Source: Actinobacteria bacterium casp-actino5 | Lineage (GTDB): Bacteria > Actinomycetota > Acidimicrobiia > Acidimicrobiales > Ilumatobacteraceae | Direction of reading: 5' to 3' | DNA length: 42,706 bases | Assembly: GCA_001510385.1 (NCBI GenBank) | Contig: LFFE01000031.1 | Span: 1 to 42,706 of the forward strand | Shown: positions 31,539 to 41,110 of the stretch, in pieces | Layout: each line of letters starts with the position of its first letter | Numbering within the stretch: position 1 is the first letter of the stretch | Position numbers and translations under genes: made by a program | Notes under the pieces: generated by a model | Database searches by the model: none | What the model saw: only the letters and a program-made list of their open reading frames with translations | What the model was told of the DNA's origin: nothing

Positions 31539-32903
31539 ATGGAGAGTGAAACCACCACTGACCTGTGGGAAACCATTGCGCCAATTCTACGCGACCAACT
31601 CACTGAGTCAGTCTGGTTTTCAACATTCAACGATGCGGTCAACATCGGCGGCACCGACAGCATTTTGCTTGAAGTATCAAATCATGTCGCAGGCGAACGA
31701 ATCATGTCGCGCTACCGAAGCATGATCGATGATGCATTGGCTGAGATCGGTCACTCTGAATGCTCATTTGATGTTCGAGTCGCGATGGTCGAAGCCCCAG
31801 AATTTCGTCCGAGTGACGAAACCCAAACCGACGCTGGTGTTCAACAGAACCCTTCCATCACAATTTCGACAGGTGACGACCCGGGTGGACTGAACCCCCG
31901 ATATGCCTTCGAAACCTTCGTGAAAGGTGCATCGAACCAGTTCGCATTGGCTGCCGCCCAACGTGTTGCTGAGACACCAGCCCGTTCATACAACCCATTG
32001 TTTGTCTACGGTTCCGCTGGTTTAGGGAAGACTCACCTTCTTCATGCCATCGGTCATTACGTCGAATCTCACTATCAGCATCATGTTGTTCGATACGTGT
32101 CAACCGAATCCTTCATGAATGAATTTGTTGACGCGATTCGTTCGAACTCAATGGCAGGGTTGCGTCGGCGGTATCGCGAAGTGGATGTCCTTCTCATTGA
32201 CGACGTCCAATTTCTCGAAGGTCGAGAGGGTTTGCAGGAAGAGTTCTTCCACACGTTTAACGCTCTTCATGGAGCGAACAAGCAAATTGTTCTGTCAAGT
32301 GACCGGATGCCTGATGCCATTCCCACACTCGAAGAGCGCCTTCGAGGACGCTTCAAGTGGGGCCTGATCACCGACATTCAACCACCAGATCTCGAAACCC
32401 GACTTGCGATTCTTCGTAACAAAAGCGAACGGGACAAGGTCGAGGTGCCGGCTGAAACCCTTGAGTTCATTGCCTCAAACATCACTTCAAACATTCGTGA
32501 ACTCGAAGGAGCCCTCATTCGCGTCACGGCGTATGCCTCACTCAATGGGGTCCCAATCACCACAGACCTCGCGAAGTCACAGTTATCCGATCTCTTGACC
32601 GAATCTGTTGCCAAGCCTCGTACCGACATGGAACTCCTGGTTGAAATGGCCAACATCCTTGGCTACGAGGTCGATGCCCTACGAGGCAAGAGCCGGCAAC
32701 GCCCTTTGGTGACGGCGCGTCAGATCTCTATGTATGTGTTCCGTGAGCTGACCGACCTCAGTTATCCGAGCATCGCTCGCCTCTTCGGTGGGCGGGATCA
32801 CACAACCGTGATTCACGCTGTTGAAAAGATCCAACGTCAGATGGGTGAGCGGAAACAAATCTACGAACAGGTCACCGACCTGCTACAGCGGTTGAAGTCA
32901 TGA
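31539..32903 (+). CDS. dnaA: Chromosomal replication initiator DnaA
   Basis: This 454-residue AAA+ protein opens oriC and loads DnaB. Domain I is the N-terminal ~80 residues (DLWETIAPILRDQLTESVWFSTF). Domain III has Walker A YGSAGLGKTHLL, Walker B LLIDDVQFLEG and sensor LEERLRGRFKWGL. Domain IV has the DNA-binding signature GGRDHTTVIHAVEKI. The ATG at 31539 is chosen because the frame can be extended to a GTG at 31437, but that extension crosses the DnaA-box cluster and adds 34 unconserved residues rich in Cys and His. It is followed by the oriC candidate. Confidence 0.96.
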   Translation: MESETTTDLWETIAPILRDQLTESVWFSTFNDAVNIGGTDSILLEVSNHVAGERIMSRYRSMIDDALAEIGHSECSFDVRVAMVEAPEFRPSDETQTDAGVQQNPSITISTGDDPGGLNPRYAFETFVKGASNQFALAAAQRVAETPARSYNPLFVYGSAGLGKTHLLHAIGHYVESHYQHHVVRYVSTESFMNEFVDAIRSNSMAGLRRRYREVDVLLIDDVQFLEGREGLQEEFFHTFNALHGANKQIVLSSDRMPDAIPTLEERLRGRFKWGLITDIQPPDLETRLAILRNKSERDKVEVPAETLEFIASNITSNIRELEGALIRVTAYASLNGVPITTDLAKSQLSDLLTESVAKPRTDMELLVEMANILGYEVDALRGKSRQRPLVTARQISMYVFRELTDLSYPSIARLFGGRDHTTVIHAVEKIQRQMGERKQIYEQVTDLLQRLKS

Positions 32904-33138
32904 TGGCTGTGGATGTTCCGGTGGATGGCATGTGGTCAACTAGTGGAAATCTGTGGGTTCTCGTGAACACATCCACTGAATCACACGCGTGTGATCATCG
33001 TGTGGGGGATAACGGTCGAACATCCTGTGACGAAAAATGTGTGCCGTGTACTGGGGTAATTCACTGTTATCCCCAATCCACAGCACCTACTATCACTAAC
33101 ACTCTTTATAAGCCCTCTATGGGGAAAAGGATCAGCCT
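32904..33138. other. Probable chromosomal origin oriC (dnaA-dnaN intergenic)
   Basis: This 235-bp spacer between dnaA and dnaN carries a row of GTGG-type 9-mers starting at 32908 (TGTGGATGT), 32920, 32931, 32942 and 32952, spaced 10-12 bases. Reverse-strand sites follow: CATCCACTG near 32970, TTATCCCCA at 33067-33075 and ATCCACA at 33076-33082. GGGGATAAC (33005-33013) and GTTATCCCC (33066-33074) form a 9-bp inverted pair. An AT-rich patch at 33088-33118 may be the unwinding element. The place is the standard actinobacterial origin. Confidence 0.75.
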
Positions 33139-34236
33139 GTGAAATTTCGATGCGAACGTGAGATCTTGGCAACAGCTCTGGCAACAGCTGGACGAGGGGC
33201 GACAAATTCAACAGGAACGTCACCAGTGCTGTCTGGCGTTCGGCTCGACGTTGCAGATGATGCGCTGACCGTCACGGGCACCGATCTTGAACTTACGATC
33301 AAAGTTTCTGTCGCTGTCGGAATGGAATCACCCGGTTCTACCGTTATCCCGGCACGGCTTACCGCCGATATCGTGAAGGCCCTTCCTGCCGGAAGTGTTG
33401 ATGTGGAACTCACTAATGACAATGTCGCGATTTCTGCGCAGCGTAGCCAGTTCTCGGTTCGTCCAATGGCAGTCGCCGATTTCCCAACGATTGGTTCACC
33501 TTCCAGTGAACCGTTTGTTCTTTCGGGTTCAACCATGTCTGCCGCTCTTGGCCAGGTTGTTCGAGCGGCAAGTACAGACGAAGCACGCCAACAACTGACC
33601 GGCGTGCTCATCGTCTCCGAGGACGATGCTGTACGGATGGTTGCAACCGATTCATATCGGCTCGCTGTACGCGACCTCGATGAAGGAGCGCTACTCGGTG
33701 CTGGACAACAAGTCCTAGTTCCGGCTCGAGCACTTAACGAAGTGCAGAGGCTTGTCGGTGGAGAGGGTGATCTCAAGGTGTACCTCGGCGATAACGACGT
33801 GGTGTTCGAAATTGGTGACGTTCAACTCACCACCCGATTAATTGCAGCCGACTATCCGAACTATCGAAATCTGTTACCGAGTTCTTACCCAAATATTGCG
33901 ACAATTGGCCGCGAGGCGTTACTTGATGCGCTGCGACGGGTTCGTCTTCTCGCCCAGGGAGGCGCAACTCCGGTCCGCCTACAACTTGAGCAAGATCATG
34001 TCGTGTTGTCGGCAATCACGACTGACGTCGGCGAGGCATCCGAGCAAATTGACGCAAACTTTGAAGGTGAGCCGATGACAGTTGCATTTAATCCCGACTA
34101 CCTAGCTGCTGGAGTCGATGCTGTTGATGGCGATGAAGTCCGGCTTGCAGTCGTTGACCCAATGAAACCTGTGGTGTTGCGTGGAGTCGGTCATGACGAA
34201 TATCTGTATCTACTGATGCCAGTTCGGGTGCCGTAG
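33139..34236 (+). CDS. dnaN: DNA polymerase III beta sliding clamp
   Basis: This 365-residue protein forms the dimeric ring that holds polymerase III on DNA. The N-terminus MKFRCEREILATALATAGR, the internal repeats of the clamp fold (VRMVATDSYRLAVRDL) and the C-terminal DPMKPVVLRGVGHDEYLYLLMPVRVP are typical. The GTG start at 33139 has GGGGAAAAGGA about 9-18 bases upstream. It lies just after the oriC candidate and just before recF. Confidence 0.96.
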   Translation: MKFRCEREILATALATAGRGATNSTGTSPVLSGVRLDVADDALTVTGTDLELTIKVSVAVGMESPGSTVIPARLTADIVKALPAGSVDVELTNDNVAISAQRSQFSVRPMAVADFPTIGSPSSEPFVLSGSTMSAALGQVVRAASTDEARQQLTGVLIVSEDDAVRMVATDSYRLAVRDLDEGALLGAGQQVLVPARALNEVQRLVGGEGDLKVYLGDNDVVFEIGDVQLTTRLIAADYPNYRNLLPSSYPNIATIGREALLDALRRVRLLAQGGATPVRLQLEQDHVVLSAITTDVGEASEQIDANFEGEPMTVAFNPDYLAAGVDAVDGDEVRLAVVDPMKPVVLRGVGHDEYLYLLMPVRVP

Positions 34237-34246
34237 TCCCGGCATC

Positions 34247-35332
34247 ATGCTCGTTGAGCAACTTGAGCTTGTTGATTTCAGGAATTATCAACACGCAACC
34301 TTCGACCTCACTGCTGGTATCACCTGCGTCATTGGCCAGAACGGTCAAGGAAAAACAAATCTTGCTGAAGCCCTTGCATATCTCTCTGGTCTGAGTTCAT
34401 TTCGTCAGGTTCCGTCTGACGCTCTTGTTCGGGTCGGCGCCGATCGGGCAATTATTCGTGCCCACATCATCGACGACGATGGCAGAACGTCCTTAATTGA
34501 AGTTGAGATCACTCGTACTGGTCGAGGGCGCGTGCAAGTGAATCGGCAACGACTACAGCGCACTCGAGACCTTTTGGGCACAGTGCGAACCTCGGTGTTT
34601 TCCCCTGACGATCTCACGTTGGTAAAGGGTGGGCCTGGAGAGCGACGTCGATTCCTTGATGATGCGCTTGTCGCTCTCGCAACAAAAAATGATGCCCTAC
34701 GTCTTGAGGTTGATCGAGTTCTTAAGCAGCGAAACACGTTGTTGCGTCAAGCAAGCGGGCGACTTGGTGCAGACGCGTCGATCACCCTTGATGTCTGGGA
34801 TGCCCGGCTTGTCGAGGTCGGTGAACGACTTGGCCACGGCCGACGTGTCTTGGTCGAACGGTTACAACCATTTGTTGCTGAGGCGTATGTGCAATTAGCT
34901 GGCGGAGAACACGAGGTGTCGTTGACATATGACCCTCCGTGGCGCCAACAAGGGCTTCAGACTGCTCTTGTCAATGCACGAACTGACGACGTTCGCCGGG
35001 GTGTGTCGACCGTTGGTCCTCATCGTGACGAACTTGACTTGACGATTAATGCCCTGCCGGCGCGCACCCACGCGTCCCAAGGTGAACAGCGCACATTGGC
35101 GTTAAGTCTTCGCCTTGGTGCCCACCGATTGGTTGCCGAGCACGTGGCTTCAAGTCCGGTCCTCATCCTCGATGATGTGTTGTCAGAGCTAGACGACGAT
35201 CGAGCAACGGCGTTGTTGCGCGAGCTACCAACTGGTCAGGTGTTGATTACCACGGCGTCGCCTCTTCCATTATCAGCACGTCCTGATCGGGTGCTACAGA
35301 TCGCGAACGGTACGGTGGTGAGCGATGAGTGA
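34247..35332 (+). CDS. recF: DNA repair and recombination ATPase RecF
   Basis: This 361-residue SMC-like ATPase helps RecR load RecA at gapped DNA. It has Walker A IGQNGQGKTNL near residue 30, STVGPHRDELDL, the signature ASQGEQRTLALSLRLG, and Walker B SPVLILDDVLSELDDDR. The ATG at 34247 is 10 bases after the dnaN stop. Its 3' end overlaps the DUF721 gene by eight bases, a sign of coupled translation. Confidence 0.95.
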   Translation: MLVEQLELVDFRNYQHATFDLTAGITCVIGQNGQGKTNLAEALAYLSGLSSFRQVPSDALVRVGADRAIIRAHIIDDDGRTSLIEVEITRTGRGRVQVNRQRLQRTRDLLGTVRTSVFSPDDLTLVKGGPGERRRFLDDALVALATKNDALRLEVDRVLKQRNTLLRQASGRLGADASITLDVWDARLVEVGERLGHGRRVLVERLQPFVAEAYVQLAGGEHEVSLTYDPPWRQQGLQTALVNARTDDVRRGVSTVGPHRDELDLTINALPARTHASQGEQRTLALSLRLGAHRLVAEHVASSPVLILDDVLSELDDDRATALLRELPTGQVLITTASPLPLSARPDRVLQIANGTVVSDE

Positions 35333-35633
35333 CGACGATGGTGTGATCTCTCTCTCGACGTCGCTCGATTCGGTAGTGCGGTCGCTTCGTGGTCCGAGTC
35401 GGGCCGAGGTGGGGGGGATCTTTGGTCGGTGGGAAGAGGCGGTTGGCGAATACGTTGCTCATCATGCACGGCCGTCACGCTTTGAGGATGGGATCTTGCT
35501 CGTCGACGTGGACGAACCGGCTTGGGTAACTGAAATTGAGTTCCGCACCGAGGAAATTTCTCGTCGATTGCATGAAATTGCTCAAGTGAAGGTTGCGCAG
35601 ATCGAGGTAAGGGTGGCGCGTCGGCGTCGTTGA
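35325..35633 (+). CDS. DUF721 (DciA-like) protein
   Basis: This 102-residue protein has the DUF721 pattern: a short N-terminus, then FGRWEEAVGEYVAHHARPSRFEDGILLVDVDEPAWVTEIEF, and a KH-like fold after it. Members next to recF are known in actinobacteria. In other bacteria the DciA proteins of this family help load the DnaB helicase. Whether this one does so is inferred. It overlaps the end of recF by eight bases. Confidence 0.85.
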   Translation: MSDDDGVISLSTSLDSVVRSLRGPSRAEVGGIFGRWEEAVGEYVAHHARPSRFEDGILLVDVDEPAWVTEIEFRTEEISRRLHEIAQVKVAQIEVRVARRRR

Positions 35634-35650
35634 TTCCGGCATGATGTGGC

Positions 35651-36115
35651 ATGGCATCTCAACTACTTGAGCAACTTCGAACCGACTTGAATGCTGCGAT
35701 GAAGAATCGCGACCAGGTGTCGACATCAACCATAAGGATGATCTTGTCTGCGGTTCAGGTCGCCTCGGTCGCCGGTGACGAAGCAGTAGAGCTCTCAGAT
35801 GTCGAGATCACAGCGGTGTTGAGATCCGAAGCGAAACGCCGTGTTGAAGCGGCAGAGCTCTATGAACAAGCCGGCCGGGTCGAACAAGCAGCGGCTGAAC
35901 AGAGTCAACTGGCCGTCATTGAGAGCTATCTCCCTGCAGCGATGGATGATGAGGCATTACAGAACATCGTCAATGAGGAAATATCAGCCGCGAAAAATGC
36001 CGGAGTTGAGGGACCGAAGGCGATGGGCCAGGTGATCAAAGCGGTAAAAGACCGCGCTGGCGATGGCGCTGATGGGGGTCGAATTGCCACCCTTGTCAAA
36101 GCCGCTCTGGCATAA
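35651..36115 (+). CDS. GatB/YqeY domain protein
   Basis: This 154-residue protein matches the GatB/YqeY helical domain. The pattern is a start LLEQLRTDLNAAMKNRD followed by STIRMILSAVQVA, then ELSDVEITAVLRSEAKRRVEAA. It continues through ESYLPAAMDDEALQNIV and ends in GPKAMGQVIKAVKDRAG. YqeY proteins are free-standing relatives of the tRNA-binding tail of amidotransferase GatB; the cellular role is not established. It lies between DUF721 and gyrB and starts 17 bases after the DUF721 stop. Confidence 0.88.
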   Translation: MASQLLEQLRTDLNAAMKNRDQVSTSTIRMILSAVQVASVAGDEAVELSDVEITAVLRSEAKRRVEAAELYEQAGRVEQAAAEQSQLAVIESYLPAAMDDEALQNIVNEEISAAKNAGVEGPKAMGQVIKAVKDRAGDGADGGRIATLVKAALA

Positions 36116-36223
36116 CGACCTCGTCGTCACCGTTAACCGTTGTCGTCAAATTTTGGATCCATTCTGGATGGGCGTGACAGTTGTCGCCCTTGGTTCGATT
36201 GACCGGTTCGGCGGACACCTGTT

Positions 36224-36232
36224 TGGTAGAAT
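36224..36232 (+). promoter_or_regulatory. Candidate extended -10 promoter for gyrB
   Basis: TGGTAGAAT at 36224-36232 has the extended -10 form TGn plus a TATAAT-like hexamer. A TTGACC lies at 36199-36204, 22 bases upstream, too far for normal -35 spacing. The gyrB start is about 90 bases downstream. Other starts cannot be excluded. Confidence 0.35.
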
Positions 36233-36324
36233 TTTCAAGTGCTGATGGGATTTTGACCCATTTACGCGCGGCGGAGAAACATCATGTTCTCTCCAATTTG
36301 TGACGACAATGAACGAGGTACTGC

Positions 36325-38280
36325 GTGTCCAAAGACACCGAAAAATCCAAGAGTCAATATGGCGCGAAAGACATTCAGGTTCTCGAAGGGCTTGATCCGG
36401 TTCGCAAGCGGCCCGGCATGTACATCGGCTCAACGGGTCTGGCCGGTCTACACCACCTCATTTGGGAAGTTGTCGATAACTCTGTTGACGAAGCAATGGC
36501 AGGCTATTGCACGAGCATCGGCGTGACATTGCTGGCAGATGGCGGGTGTGAGGTAAGCGACAACGGCCGTGGCGTGCCAGTAGACCCGTACCCGTCAGGG
36601 CCACATAAGGGTAAAAGTGCTGCTGAGGTGGTGCTAACCGTCCTTCACGCCGGCGGAAAATTCGGTGGGGAGGGGTACAAGGTTTCAGGTGGTTTGCACG
36701 GTGTTGGTGTCAGTGTTGTCAACGCCCTTTCCGAGCGCTTGTCGATTGAAATCGATCGTGAGGGCAAACGGTATTCGCAGGACTACCACAATGGTGGAGA
36801 GCCTAAAAACAAACTGTCTGCAACTGGCGAGACCCCTAAGCGAGGTCGTGAATCAGGTACGACCGTGACCTTTTGGCCTGACCCAGCGATCTTTCAAGCC
36901 GAAGGAACCGAATTTGTTGCTCGAACGGTTCTTGATCGCTTGCAGATCATGGCCTTTTTGAACCGTGGCCTCGAAATCAGCTTTACGGACCAACGGCCAG
37001 ACCGTGAACAGCAGGTCACCTTCCAATACAAGGGTGGAATTGTTGACTTTGTCAAGCACCTCAATCAATCCAAAGAACCACTCTTTGCGAAGGTATGCCA
37101 CTTCGAAGACGATGACGGCGAGGGCCAAAATCTCGATATTGCCCTCCAATGGAATACTGGCTACCACGAAGGTATTCATGGATACGCCAACGGTATTTCA
37201 ACAATCGAAGGCGGAATGCATGTCGAAGGGTTCCGCACGGCGTTGACATCGGTGATGAACAAGTACGCCAGAGGCAAAAACTTGTTGAAAGAAAAGGATG
37301 ACAATCTCACTGGAGAGGACATCCGAGAAGGATTGACCGCAATCATTTCGGTGAAGTTGCGTGAACCGCAGTTTGAGGGACAAACAAAAGCAAAACTCGG
37401 CAACGTACCGATGCGCTCGTTTGTTCAGAAGGCGACAAACGAACGCCTCGCTGAATGGTTTGACGAGAACCCGACCGAGGCGAATAAAATTGTGAAGAAA
37501 GCGATCGCTGCACAGCAGGCTCGCGTCGCAGCGAAGAAAGCCCGCGAAACCGTTCGACGCAAAACCGCCCTCTCTGGCGCAGGTATGCCCGACAAACTCC
37601 GTGACTGTTCATCGCGAAGTCCTGATGAGTCCGAGATTTTTATTGTTGAGGGTGACTCAGCTGGCGGCACGGCAATCAACGCTCGCGACCCGCGCACTCA
37701 GGCGATTCTGCCAATCCGAGGAAAAATTCTTAACGTCGAACGAGCTCGTATCGACAAAATGTTGAAGAACAATGAGATTCAGGCGCTCATCACAGCGATT
37801 GGTGCTGGAGTTGGCGAAGACTTCACTGTTGAAAAAGCTCGCTACCACAAGGTCATTGCGCTCTGCGATGCCGATGTTGACGGCAGTCACATCCGTACCC
37901 TGCTCCTTACGTTCTTCTTCCGTCAGATGCGAGATCTAGTCGAGGCGGGCTACATCTACATTGCACAGCCGCCTCTGTATTCAACGGAGGTTGGAAAAGA
38001 GAAGGTGTACCTCAAGGACGATCTTGCGAAGGATCGATTCCTTGCTGATCGCCCAAATCACCGAAAAGAATTTCAGCGCCTGAAAGGCCTTGGTGAGATG
38101 GACTGGCAAGAACTTCGTGAAACCACTATCGACCCCAATACTCGAACACTGCTCCAAGTCACCGTCGACGAAGCTGCCGAAGCCGACATGATCATGAGTG
38201 TGCTTATGGGAGACGACGTCGAAAGTCGTCGCAACTTCATCACCACCAACGCCCGCGACGTGAGGAACCTTGATTTCTGA
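36325..38280 (+). CDS. gyrB: DNA gyrase subunit B
   Basis: This 651-residue subunit supplies ATP hydrolysis for negative supercoiling. The GHKL ATPase has MYIGSTG, VDNSVDEAMAG and DNGRGVPVD, and GGLHGVGVSVVNALS. The TOPRIM domain has EGDSAGG, and the metal site DADVDGSHIRTLLLTFFFRQM. The C-terminus ends with the usual RRNFITTNARDVRNLDF. The GTG at 36325 has GAGG six bases upstream. The stop TGA shares its last A with the gyrA ATG (TGATG), so the two subunits are translated in equal amounts by coupling. Confidence 0.97.
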   Translation: MSKDTEKSKSQYGAKDIQVLEGLDPVRKRPGMYIGSTGLAGLHHLIWEVVDNSVDEAMAGYCTSIGVTLLADGGCEVSDNGRGVPVDPYPSGPHKGKSAAEVVLTVLHAGGKFGGEGYKVSGGLHGVGVSVVNALSERLSIEIDREGKRYSQDYHNGGEPKNKLSATGETPKRGRESGTTVTFWPDPAIFQAEGTEFVARTVLDRLQIMAFLNRGLEISFTDQRPDREQQVTFQYKGGIVDFVKHLNQSKEPLFAKVCHFEDDDGEGQNLDIALQWNTGYHEGIHGYANGISTIEGGMHVEGFRTALTSVMNKYARGKNLLKEKDDNLTGEDIREGLTAIISVKLREPQFEGQTKAKLGNVPMRSFVQKATNERLAEWFDENPTEANKIVKKAIAAQQARVAAKKARETVRRKTALSGAGMPDKLRDCSSRSPDESEIFIVEGDSAGGTAINARDPRTQAILPIRGKILNVERARIDKMLKNNEIQALITAIGAGVGEDFTVEKARYHKVIALCDADVDGSHIRTLLLTFFFRQMRDLVEAGYIYIAQPPLYSTEVGKEKVYLKDDLAKDRFLADRPNHRKEFQRLKGLGEMDWQELRETTIDPNTRTLLQVTVDEAAEADMIMSVLMGDDVESRRNFITTNARDVRNLDF

Positions 38281-40736
38281 TGAGTGACGATCAAACCCCA
38301 ATCGAACCAGAAGAACGACGCGATCCGGTTCAACCAATCGCACTTCAAGACGAGATGGAGAACTCCTTCTTGGAGTACGCAATGTCGGTCATCATGTCGC
38401 GTGCATTGCCTGACGTTCGCGACGGATTAAAACCAGTTCACCGCCGCATCATCTGGGATATGGAGCAACAAGGCTTCCGACCAGACCGGCCATTCGTAAA
38501 GTGCGCCCGTGTGTCTGGTGACACCATGGCGCGTTATCACCCGCATGGTGACAGCGCAATTTACGATGCGTTGGTTCGTCTTGCCCAGCCGTTTTCGGTT
38601 CGTCACCCACTAATTGACTTCCATGGCAACTACGGCTCACCTGACTTCGGCCCGGCGGCTAGTCGATATACAGAATGCCGATTGCATCCACTTGCCATGC
38701 TGTTGTTGGCTGATATCGACGAGGACACGGTCGACATGTTGCCGAACTACGACGGCAGCACCGAACAGCCTTCTGTATTGCCAGCGAGGTTCCCAAACCT
38801 TCTTGTGAATGGTTCGCAGGGAATCGCAGTTGGTATGGCGACGAACATCCCGCCACACAACTTGGGTGAAGTGATTGATGCCACGGTGCACCTCATTGAT
38901 AATCCGGATGCAACTTCTGACGATTTGATGGAATTTGTTAAAGGACCCGACTTCCCAACGGGTGGTTCAATCCTTGGTCGTGCAGGGATCATTGATGCGT
39001 ATCGCACCGGCCGCGGGTCGGTGAAGATGCGTGCGACGGCGACCATTGATGAAGGCAAGTCCGGTCGTATGGAGATTGTCGTCACAGAACTGCCGTATCA
39101 GACAAGTTGTTCGGCAATCGCTGCTCGAATTACCGAACTCGTTGACAATGGTGACATAGATGGCATTGCTGACATCAACGACGGTTCCTCCGGTGGAGAG
39201 ACGTCCCTTGTTGTCACGTTGAAGCGTGACGCGAATGCGAATGTTGTGTTGAACAATCTGTTCAAGCTCACCCAGCTTCAAACCAATTTCTCAATCAATA
39301 TGGTGGCGCTTGTCGACGGTGTGCCGCGCACGTTGACGTTGCGAGACGCAATCGACGGATATGTCCGACACCAGATCGAAGTCATTACTCGTCGATCGAA
39401 CTTCCGGCTTGAGAAAGCCAGGCGCCGTGAGCACATTCTTGACGGACGTATCAAAGCACTCAATGTCATCGATGAGATCATTGCCTTGATCCGTGGCAGC
39501 GAAGATGCACCGGCAGCAAAGGTCGCCTTGATGGAGAAACCATTTGAGTTCTCTGAAGCGCAGGCAGTCGACATTCTCGATATGCAACTTCGCCAACTCA
39601 CTCGATTGAGCCGTATCGATATTGAGGCAGAACTCGAGAACATCCGCGAAAACATCAAAGAACTTGAGTCGATCCTCGCTGATGACAACAAACTTCGTGG
39701 CGTCATCAAAGACGAGTTGGCATCTGTGCGTGATGACTTTGCTGCAGATCGAGTATGCGCAATCACCTACGACGAAGGCGATATGAGCATCGAAGACCTC
39801 GTTGAAGATAAAGAACTTGTGGTCGTGATGACCGAGGCACAGTACGTCAAGGCAGTACCCGCTTCGTCGTTCAAGACGCAGGGTCGTGGCGGCCGTGGTG
39901 TGTCTGGAGGAAAACTCAAGCAGGACGACATTATTCGGCACGTCATTTTTACGACAGCGCACGCCCACTTGCTGTTTTTCTCAAACAGAGGTCGCGTGTA
40001 CCGCTTGCGAGCACTCGACATTCCTGAGCGTGAGCGCACAGCAAAAGGAATGCCAATTGTCAACTTGTTGCCACTCCAGGCCGACGAATACATCCAGGCA
40101 ATTATCGACACGCGTGACTTCGCGGGCGAACGGTTCTTGTTCTTTGCGACCCGTAAAGGCACTGTCAAGAAAACGTCGTTTGACGCGTACAACTCAAGTC
40201 GTCGGGATGGTCTCATTGCAATCAACTTGAACGATGGGGATGAGCTGGTGAAAGTCATCGAGACGAGTGGTTATGACGACATTTTCATGGTCGCGAAGTC
40301 AGGTATGACGATTCGATTCAATGAGGGAGATGTCCGTGCGATGGGTCGCTCGGCAGCCGGTGTTCGCGGAATGAAGTTGAAGTCAAGTGATGATGCCGTT
40401 GTGTCATGTGACGTGGCACGAGACGACACCGCCATTCTCTTGATGACAGAAGCCGGATTTGGTAAGCGAACACAACTTGACAAGTTCAATACGCAGGGCC
40501 GTGGCGGTCAGGGGGTTCGCGGTATCAAACTCACCGGCAAAAAGGGTGTTGTAGCAGCAGCCTTCGTGGTCGGCATCGAGGACGAGATCGTGGCCGTTTC
40601 TTCTGGTGGTGTGACCATTCGGATGGAAGTTCGCGAGATTTCCTCCCAAGGACGAGATGCCACGGGGGTTCGCGTGATGAACCTCGATGACGGTCAGACC
40701 GTTGCATCTGTTGCGCCGATCATCGCTGGCGAATAG
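38280..40736 (+). CDS. gyrA: DNA gyrase subunit A
   Basis: This 818-residue subunit cuts and rejoins DNA. The catalytic tyrosine is in SRYTECRL, and the quinolone region reads HPHGDSAIYDALVRLAQPFS, with Ser and Asp at the positions where resistance mutations occur. The GyrA-box appears as QGRGGRG near the start of the C-terminal beta-pinwheel. A second similar block QGRGGQGVRGIKL lies further on. Its coding sequence overlaps gyrB by one base. Confidence 0.97.
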   Translation: MSDDQTPIEPEERRDPVQPIALQDEMENSFLEYAMSVIMSRALPDVRDGLKPVHRRIIWDMEQQGFRPDRPFVKCARVSGDTMARYHPHGDSAIYDALVRLAQPFSVRHPLIDFHGNYGSPDFGPAASRYTECRLHPLAMLLLADIDEDTVDMLPNYDGSTEQPSVLPARFPNLLVNGSQGIAVGMATNIPPHNLGEVIDATVHLIDNPDATSDDLMEFVKGPDFPTGGSILGRAGIIDAYRTGRGSVKMRATATIDEGKSGRMEIVVTELPYQTSCSAIAARITELVDNGDIDGIADINDGSSGGETSLVVTLKRDANANVVLNNLFKLTQLQTNFSINMVALVDGVPRTLTLRDAIDGYVRHQIEVITRRSNFRLEKARRREHILDGRIKALNVIDEIIALIRGSEDAPAAKVALMEKPFEFSEAQAVDILDMQLRQLTRLSRIDIEAELENIRENIKELESILADDNKLRGVIKDELASVRDDFAADRVCAITYDEGDMSIEDLVEDKELVVVMTEAQYVKAVPASSFKTQGRGGRGVSGGKLKQDDIIRHVIFTTAHAHLLFFSNRGRVYRLRALDIPERERTAKGMPIVNLLPLQADEYIQAIIDTRDFAGERFLFFATRKGTVKKTSFDAYNSSRRDGLIAINLNDGDELVKVIETSGYDDIFMVAKSGMTIRFNEGDVRAMGRSAAGVRGMKLKSSDDAVVSCDVARDDTAILLMTEAGFGKRTQLDKFNTQGRGGQGVRGIKLTGKKGVVAAAFVVGIEDEIVAVSSGGVTIRMEVREISSQGRDATGVRVMNLDDGQTVASVAPIIAGE

Positions 40737-41067
40737 TCAGATCACTTGCTCAGCACATCGCTCTCGTGATGAGGGTGGTGGAGTGGTGTTGAGTGTCGCC
40801 CTGTGTGGCGTAATCGCTGCAGTTGTTGGAGTGGTGATCAGTGGCCCGATGACGTTATTGGTTCAGCGTCAGCAAGCAGTCGCTGCTGCTGATGCGAGCG
40901 CCTTGGCGGTGTTGTGGTGGGGTGAATCGACTGCTCATCGTATTTCACAGAGCAATGGCGCCGACATTATTGAACTTGACGTCACCGAAGTCGAAGGTGG
41001 CCGACGATCAATAGTTGTTGTGCAGGTCGGTCAGGTGCGTGTTCGTGCTGCAGCAAGCGATGCCTGA
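40687..41067 (+). CDS. TadE-like secretion/helicase-neighbourhood protein
   Basis: The core of this protein has a short charged part RSRDEGGG, one long hydrophobic helix (VVLSVALCGVIAAVVGVVISGPMTLLV), and QRQQAVAAADASALAV, which matches the TadE-like small membrane protein family of actinobacteria (Rv3655c type). The start is not certain. The ATG at 40687 overlaps the gyrA end by 50 bases and keeps the RDEGG part. GTG at 40783 has GAGGG eight bases upstream and would give 94 residues but remove RDEGG. The gene is placed between gyrA and DUF3566; family members are usually found near Tad pilus genes, none of which is in this window. Confidence 0.6.
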   Translation: MTVRPLHLLRRSSLANSQITCSAHRSRDEGGGVVLSVALCGVIAAVVGVVISGPMTLLVQRQQAVAAADASALAVLWWGESTAHRISQSNGADIIELDVTEVEGGRRSIVVVQVGQVRVRAAASDA

Positions 41068-41110
41068 AGTGGCTGAACCATTCGAATGACCTCGGGTGCC
41101 TACACTCAAG

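Noticed and set aside
39291-39968. Long minus-strand frame inside gyrA
   Set aside because: Antisense to the gyrA coding region, with no recognisable motif.
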